Part shown: positions 57,901 to 64,000 of the stretch, in pieces
Numbering within the stretch: position 1 is the first letter of the stretch
Layout: every line of letters starts with the position of its first letter
Assembly (NCBI RefSeq): GCF_000151315.2
Contig: NW_011887307.1
Span: forward strand, 334,460 to 398,459
Direction of reading: 5' to 3'
Origin: Capsaspora owczarzaki ATCC 30864
Lineage: Eukaryota; Opisthokonta; Filasterea
DNA: 64,000 nucleotides
Position numbers and translations under genes: made by a program
The notes under the pieces: model-generated
Told to the model about the DNA's origin: nothing
Seen by the model: the letters and a program-made list of their open reading frames with translations, nothing else
Database searches by the model: none

Positions 57901-60900
57901 CACTGTGTGAGTGGGCGGTTCACTCCCACGGCGTCCCCGATCGCGAGTTCTCGCGTGCATTGACGGTGGTCGCTTTGCTCACCCACCATGCGCGAGTTCT
58001 CCACTCTGGCAAGACCGGAGTGCTTCCTGCCGCCGAGTCGCAAACCTCTCGAAGTCTTCCGACCAGCACCGGAAAGCGAAGACATCAGTACACTGACTTT
58101 GATTCAGAAAGCCATCCTTCCAAGCAAGTGCGGATTGAAGAGCCCGACGGTCGAATCACTGCTGTCGCGACCGCTTCTTCTTCCTCTACTGCAGCAGCAG
58201 ATGCCAACAACAACAACAACCCACTACTCTGGTCTCTTCCCTCGCTTACGTTTCCGTCGCCATTGCAATCTGTCTTCCTGCAGTATCTAGATCACCAATC
58301 CATAGAGTGGGCTTCCCTCTTCCGCTCCTCGTCCCTGGACAGAGCGAGCACCAATCCCATCTCTACAGCTCCGGCGGGAGCGCCACTGCCAATCCAAGAC
58401 ACAATGCGACGACTAGTGCTCTTGTTTTCAGAGCTGACTTCACGGCGACTCTTCTCGCACAACGCGTACGTCCAAACGCTCATCTCTCGCGGCGACATGG
58501 ATTGTGCGATCGAACTGCATCGCCGTCCGCCGTCGGCGCCGCTGACGTTGGCCCAGCAACGCGCCGTCGGCCATTTTGCGCTCGTGCAGCAACTGCCCGT
58601 CGGTCTCGCCCACGCGCTTGATCCCGAGTACTCGAGGCTGGCACAAACCTTTTCAGCGAGCAGCACGCCCAACTTCCGCGCACTCTTCAACGTGGACGAC
58701 CATGCCCAAGATCGTAGCCAGCGTCGCGTGACGCTGGTTGGCGTTCGACATGCCGCCGCCGTTGCCTCGAACGAGATTGCGACCACTCGTCTCCATGCCC
58801 GCTTGTTGGTCGAATGGCTCAACCGCATTTCCACTCAGGTGCATGACCCAGCTGTCCAGGCCGCATACGAGCGCAACGAGTCCCACCACATGGCATCGCA
58901 GCTGGATCATAAGAATGGGCAGTTTTCGGAGCGAGCACACCTTCCGTCCGTGTCCCCCGCCTCGCCAGCCATGCTAACAACCCCTTCACCGACCTTTGCC
59001 TATTCCGAGCGGCCGAATTCCGCGATGGGTGGATTGGCGATGCAATCGCTTGGATACGCGTCGGGCTTTGGCATCTCTCCGCCCAACTCGGAGCCCGTCT
59101 TGTCCAACGACTTTGGCATGCCGAGCGATGGCGGTCAATATCTACAGCCGCAATCGGCCTCGCTGCAGTCAAGCGCTCAGCGGCCTGGGTTTGCTTCCTC
59201 CCACCAGCACGCCACCGCCATGTTTGGCACCCCCGTCTCCATCGACACGCCCCTCGGCACACAGGGTTCGACCGCAGCATCGTACTCGGCCATGTCAGCT
59301 GGTCCCGCTGCATCATCTCCGTTTGCCTCACCCAACCCTGCTAGCGGCGGCATGCACGCAAATACACTGCCACACAGCCACCAGCAGGCTGCATCTGGAG
59401 TTCCACTGCAAACATTGCGCACTTCTCTCGCGCACCAACACCATCAGCGGCAGCGGGCTGGCTGGTTTGCGCGTCAATTTGCAGTGCAGCTGTTGCCACA
59501 AATGGACTCGGTGGATGCTTCTCATGCGCCGGCTGTGATTGACTTTGCTGATGCTTGCGACAAGCTCCAGGACTTTTCTCATCACAACCGCCGGCAGATT
59601 CTCAGCTTGGTCATGGACTGCCTTGTCGCGCACATCGACCGCGGGCGGCTGCTTTCATCGCCGCACCAGCAGCAGCAGCAGCAGCAGCAGCACCAGCAAT
59701 CGCGGCTGGGCGCCACCGCCGTGTCGACGGCGCCCATCGTGCCCGGAGGCATTTCTGCATCTGCCAACCAGCGCGCAAAAGCGACCGCTTCATCGTCCGG
59801 TCTTGTGCCAGAGACGCTCGTTCGTCGGCTCCCTTGGCTGGCTCCCGAGCAGCTTTTCGAGCTGGCGCGGTTGTGTCTGCATCTTGGCTGTCCCGACTTG
59901 CTGTTGCGCTTCTTGCTCCTCATCTCCAACCCGCAGCTGGCCGCGCATTGCTCCGTCCAACTTCTGGCGGGCATGTTGGCGCTGGTCGACTCGCTGCCGC
60001 TTTTGCGAGACGCTTCACCAGAGCTCATGCAGAACTTGGCCCTGTCTCTCTTTGAGGCTTTGCCGTCGCTGGTCATGACCGAGACTGGCACGACCGCCGG
60101 AGCAACTGGCTGGGTGGCAACCTGCAGCGCCACAGAAGTCGAACTCGCAGCTGTTTTCCCGCCCGCAATCTCGCCCATTCTCTGGTCTGCTCCGCTCGCC
60201 CGACACGCAGCCCGGTTTGTGGAGCGTGCCATTGCGTTTGAGCCGACTCTCGGGGCGAGTTGTCCTCAGCATGCCAATCGGCTTCCAGCGGTGCTACGGT
60301 ACGGGTCCTCGACAGCTCGCTCATCGCCCGGCGCGCTTGACTCATCGTCCACCTTGTCTGGCGGCGCAGTGCCACCATCAGGCGTCCACACTATGGCTGC
60401 TCCCTCGGGCGTGCCAGGAAGTACCGCCGAGTCAAACTACTCGACAGCCTTGTCTTCGACGCTGCTCGAACACATCCGCCGTAGCCAGCCCAGAACGATT
60501 GACACTGTGGCGATCGTTCAAGAGCTCACTGCTGCGGGCCGCAACGTGAACAACCTAACGACCGCTTTTGTGCACCAAGTGTTGCTCGTTTTGTCTCAGG
60601 CGGCCGCTGGTCCCACTAGTAGCGCTGCTGCTGCGCTTGACGAGCCCGGCGCCTTCCGCAGGCCTACTCCAAGTGCCTCGCGGCCTCAGAACTCGTCCCC
60701 GTCCTTCCTCGATGACCCGAGCTTGGCTCCAGAACCAACATCCGTCGGTTTTGTCGCTTCTCCGTTCCCCACCACCCACTCTGGAGCAACCCCAGTCGAG
60801 GCGCTCAGTGACCCAATGATGGATGACTCTGAGGCACACAGCCAGCCAACCAGTGCCACCATCAACAATAGCGGCAGCTTGAACCACCCGACGACCACCA

Positions 60901-60916
60901 GCACGAGTCGAGACGA

Positions 60917-60948
<32 letters not shown>

Positions 60949-63782
60949 ACTCTGGAATGATGATGGACACCACCCCTGCGGCGCCAATTCGACGCCATGT
61001 CGTTTCCTCGCGGCGAGGGCACCGCCCGCCGCATGTCATCGCTGCACTGGCTGATGGCGCTGACTGGGCGCAAGTCTTGTGTGAGCTCAGCGACCAACTC
61101 CCCATCGAGTCGAGCACCACACAGGTTCTGGCAAGCTTGGTCGGCGTGGCTGCAAAGCTGGCGCCACCCAAAGCCGCCACGCCAACATCCGCACTTACCG
61201 CCATGATGGGAAACACGCAAAGCGCCAGCCATCCGCAGCCCGTCGCCGCCGACAGCAGCAATGCGGGTACCAGCAACTCTGCCGGTCCAGACTCGTCCAA
61301 TCCGAGCGTGCTTGGAGCAGTCGAAGCGAGTCTTGTCGTCGGTTTGTGTGCGCGCGGCGTCTTGAGCGTCTCGCGTGTGGTTGAAGAGTTTCTCCTTCCT
61401 CGAATGGCAACGCTCGTGGAGCAGCTCACCGCCGCCGCACGACGCTCTTCCAGCACAGTTTTGCTGACCACGTCTGGCAGTGGCGGTGCTACCTCGGCAT
61501 CGCATGGCGTTTCAGGTGTATCGTCGCCCGCTGGCGCGTTGCCGACACCCTCGCGGCTTCCCTCGGCTGCATCGTCCTCTTTGGGGCTGTCCAGCTCCAC
61601 CAACATGGCCTCGCCCAACTCGATTTCGTCTGCACAGTCGCTGGTGGGCGCGCGAGGAGGCCCGCCGAGCGTTTCGGCCCCCACTGCTTCCTGGGACATG
61701 GATGTGGACGACACCCAGTTGGGCGCGCAGGTCCATGCACTTCTCGCCTTGACTGTCGCTCTCTTTGGGGCCGGCAAGCGGGATGCGACCCTGGAGGACT
61801 GGACGCTCGGACAAATTGTCGTCCTTCATGGTGGACTCGCGGCAGTCCGTAGCGACCAACTGGCGTTGCTGGCGGTACAGCTCACCTGTCTGGCGCGCAA
61901 CCACCTGTGGGAAGCGGCGTGCCTTGTTGCACGCGACCTGGTTCTTCGCCACCCAGTGTTTGATCTGCCGTACGCCCACGTGTCGCGTGCCTTTTCGGCT
62001 GCCTTCCTGCCCGCGCTGACAGAGCGCGCCTTGACCCCTTCCGACGCGCTCACCCTTTCGACGCGCATGCTGCCAAATCAGTCCGCCGAAGAGTACGACA
62101 GTCTGGCCATGCCTTCGCTTGCCGGCCTCACCCTCTGGAACATCCCGCAAGCCTGGCTGCGTACACGGCTGTATGTGCACACGTTGCCGTCCAATACCAC
62201 TGCGCAACAGCGCCGTGACGTGCTTGATAGGCTTTTCGATGCGATTGTGGACGGGTTTTCCCACGCTCGGCAGGACCCAACAGTTATTCCAGGTGTTCCG
62301 CCAGCGCACTACCTGATTCAGTCGCTCGATCACCCCTGCGTCATGAACGGCATTGTCGTGGAGCTGCTCGACTTTTGGCAGGTTCCCGGACGAGATGTGC
62401 TGTCGTGCCCGTTGCACCGAGCGCTGCTCACCGCACGCGGGATGGGCACCCAGCTTGCGCCGAGACGGTCGCCGGGGCAAGCGCTTGCGTCAGTGTTCCA
62501 GCAAGGGCGACAAATCTCACGCTCCAGTGTGCTCGTTCCCTCCTCCCTGCAAACGAATCAAGCCCCAACGTCGCCTCTGGTCGTTGAGCGCGCGGTCTTT
62601 GATCTGGTCATCAGTTTGTTGAAAGCCAGCAGCCTCCGTGCCATCTCAGCGAGCGCCATCTCTCCGAGCCAGCTGCTCTCGACGCTGCTTGCGCGCTTGC
62701 AGTGGCACGTTGAGCAGTGGGAGGCCCATGTCTCTGCGCAGCAGCGTGCGGGCGCCCAGTCGGCCATTCCGCAGCAACCGGCCCTGGCCGTCATGCATCT
62801 CTTCCCGCTGCCGAACGAGCAGGCAATCGACCTGGCCTTGGTCCTGTCTTTGACGAGCTTCATCCTGACCTATCGAGATTCATCATCCACTGACGACTAC
62901 TATCATCGCTGGATTACGACGCTCATCTCGGTGCTGCATCTTGATCTCCACAATGTCCTTTCAGAGATTGGCGATCCCTACACGCAGGTGATTGACATGC
63001 TTTCGATGATGTGCTCGTTCGTCGATCCCGTTGAAAATTCCATGCTGAACGCCGGCCCGAACGCGGCCGATCTGGCCTCTGGCTCGGGTCGAACGACTTC
63101 GCTTGGGCCTACACAACAACACCAGCAACAGCAGCTGCAGCACCAGCAACATGCGTCCAACCAGAAGCTCCGGAAGCACTTGAACGAAGAAATGTGCACA
63201 CTGTTGCCCGAACTGCGCGCGCGTTGCTGCCGCATGTTCCTTGCGCCGGGCGTGCAAGCAGTTGTTTCTGTTGCCTCCGCCGGCGCGACCGGCAAGGCAC
63301 AACAGCAGCAACCAGCAGAGCAGCAGGCGTCGCAACAAGCCACTCCCACGACTCCCGCTGCTGTGCAGGCGGCGCAGTCCGAATACGTGACGGTCTCGGC
63401 CAATCCTCGGCTGCAATTTTTCAAGCCTTGGGAGATTAACGAGGCCTATTCGTCCGAATACCCTCTCGCGTGGTCTTGGTTTCACGCGCAGACAGCCGAT
63501 TTTCGTCCCTTCAACAGTCTCATGCGCCTGAACGCCAAGCACCACCAGATCCGCCCGAAGGCTCTGTTGCTGGAAGCTCTGCATCCCACTCTGCTCGCCG
63601 CCGAGACCGACCAGCTCATGCTGCAGTCGCAGGCCACCAAGGGCCCGCAGAATTCTTCTTCCGCCGCCCAAAACCTGGATGAGTGGTTGATGCCCATGGA
63701 TGTGATTGAGCTGGACGACAAGGGCGCCATTGTTGGGTCTTCTTCCGAAAGTGGCCACCGCCCCGTCGCGCAATGGGTTTGA
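54906..63782 (+). CDS. MED12: Mediator complex subunit 12 (MED12)
   Basis: MED12 links cyclin C-CDK8 to Mediator and activates the kinase. Five exons (54906-54993, 55642-55721, 55878-55994, 56104-56382, 56463-63782) close in phase to give about 2627 residues (about 2177 in humans). The N-terminal Med12 motif is YELERPKRVELSAKLGIPD followed by LFPQRRDQQE, with the conserved exon continuing DVMNVETLAKGY. Next comes the domain with WFVEVESGSM and a VVKFIFACDYNATQ region, then RWQYFCRLLVALYVDGLVDR. Downstream blocks match family order: LCEWAV (about 668), VFLQYLDHQSIEW, and SRRLFSHNAYVQTLISRGD (about 850). The rest carries Ala-, Gln- and Ser-rich inserts and ends in a Gln-rich region with a short conserved-looking FKPWEINEAY. 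The 648-nt first intron holds a GGTCT repeat (55110-55142). Confidence 0.93.
55110..55142 (+). repeat. GGTCT pentamer repeat in MED12 intron 1
   Basis: About five tandem (TCTGG)n units lie in the first intron. Confidence 0.8.
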
Positions 63783-64000
63783 TTCCCACGAGCTTTGTGA
63801 TTATCATGACTGTCCAGAACGTTGTTTCAGTATTTTATCAAATTTGTCAATAACCAATTATCAGTTTCCATCATGCACTCGCTGTTCGTTGTTTTCTTTC
63901 ATGGAATTTTCCACGACTGGATTTCGTCGGGCCAACTGTTGGTCCGCGACTTTTAAAAGAGAAAGAACCAGGAAAAAAACAGACGACCACAAATTAAAAC
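63783..64000 (+). other. 3' flank of MED12
   Basis: AT-richer sequence follows the MED12 stop. The variant polyadenylation signal ATTAAA lies at 63993-63998, about 211 nt after the stop. Nothing else is seen before the window ends. Confidence 0.4.

Noticed and set aside
60686-62480. Long - strand frames opposite MED12
   Set aside because: They are shadows of the MED12 exon, without motifs, splice logic or plausible starts.

Overview
The window is eukaryotic nuclear DNA from an intron-bearing, gene-dense genome. The evidence is many short GT-AG introns (about 45 to 760 nt), spliced genes for spliceosomal and Mediator proteins, and one nuclear-type tRNA. The gene set points to a unicellular relative of animals, most likely a filasterean such as Capsaspora or a near relative. 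It includes germ cell-less, polo-like kinase, ALIX, DHX34, MED12, a class C GPCR and a leucine-rich-repeat protein, with long Q/S/A-rich inserts. The species is inferred from gene content and style; no species-specific marker was seen.

Layout, left to right: a partial copper chaperone for superoxide dismutase (CCS, -); PEX7 (+, 700-2136); a ten-exon gene (-, 2335-8657) fusing an Mre11/SbcD-type nuclease to an SMC-type ATPase with an SMC hinge; DHX34 RNA helicase (+, 9601-14369); a large class C GPCR with a Venus-flytrap, EGF-like modules and 7TM (-, 14694-20357); ALIX/BRO1 (+, 21376-25595); a nucleoside hydrolase (-, 25862-27502); beta-carbonic anhydrase (+, 28049-29966); polo-like kinase (-, 30311-34563); U1-C (+, 35279-36279); PPIL4 (-, 36521-38713); sedoheptulokinase (-, 38875-40686); tRNA-Ala(CGC) (-, 41377-41449); a TOM1/THH1/GPR137-type membrane protein (+, 41823-44372); mitochondrial acetyl-CoA acetyltransferase (-, 44572-46974); an LRR gene with one repeat per exon (+, 47196-49414); the zinc protein CZIB (-, 49584-50429); germ cell-less (+, 50677-53581); the SGNH esterase IAH1 (-, 53845-54642); and MED12 (+, 54906-63782).

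Genes are mostly arranged as convergent or divergent neighbours with 150 to 1000 nt between them; there is no operon logic. Exon structures were rebuilt by hand from reading frame, splice-site consensus and remembered family sequences. All phases close, and several lengths match the families closely (CZIB is exactly 160 residues). Themes include RNA processing (DHX34, U1-C, PPIL4), membrane traffic and signalling (ALIX, GPCR, TOM1-like, PLK), nuclear regulation (MED12, GMCL1) and metabolism (PEX7, ACAT, CA, SHPK, IAH1, nucleoside hydrolase).

The most unusual items are the nuclease-SMC fusion, the GPCR with EGF modules in place of the usual cysteine-rich linker, the exon-per-repeat LRR gene, and a recurring TCAGTC element just upstream of many start codons that resembles an animal initiator. 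No transposon, virus-like element or CRISPR array was recognised.
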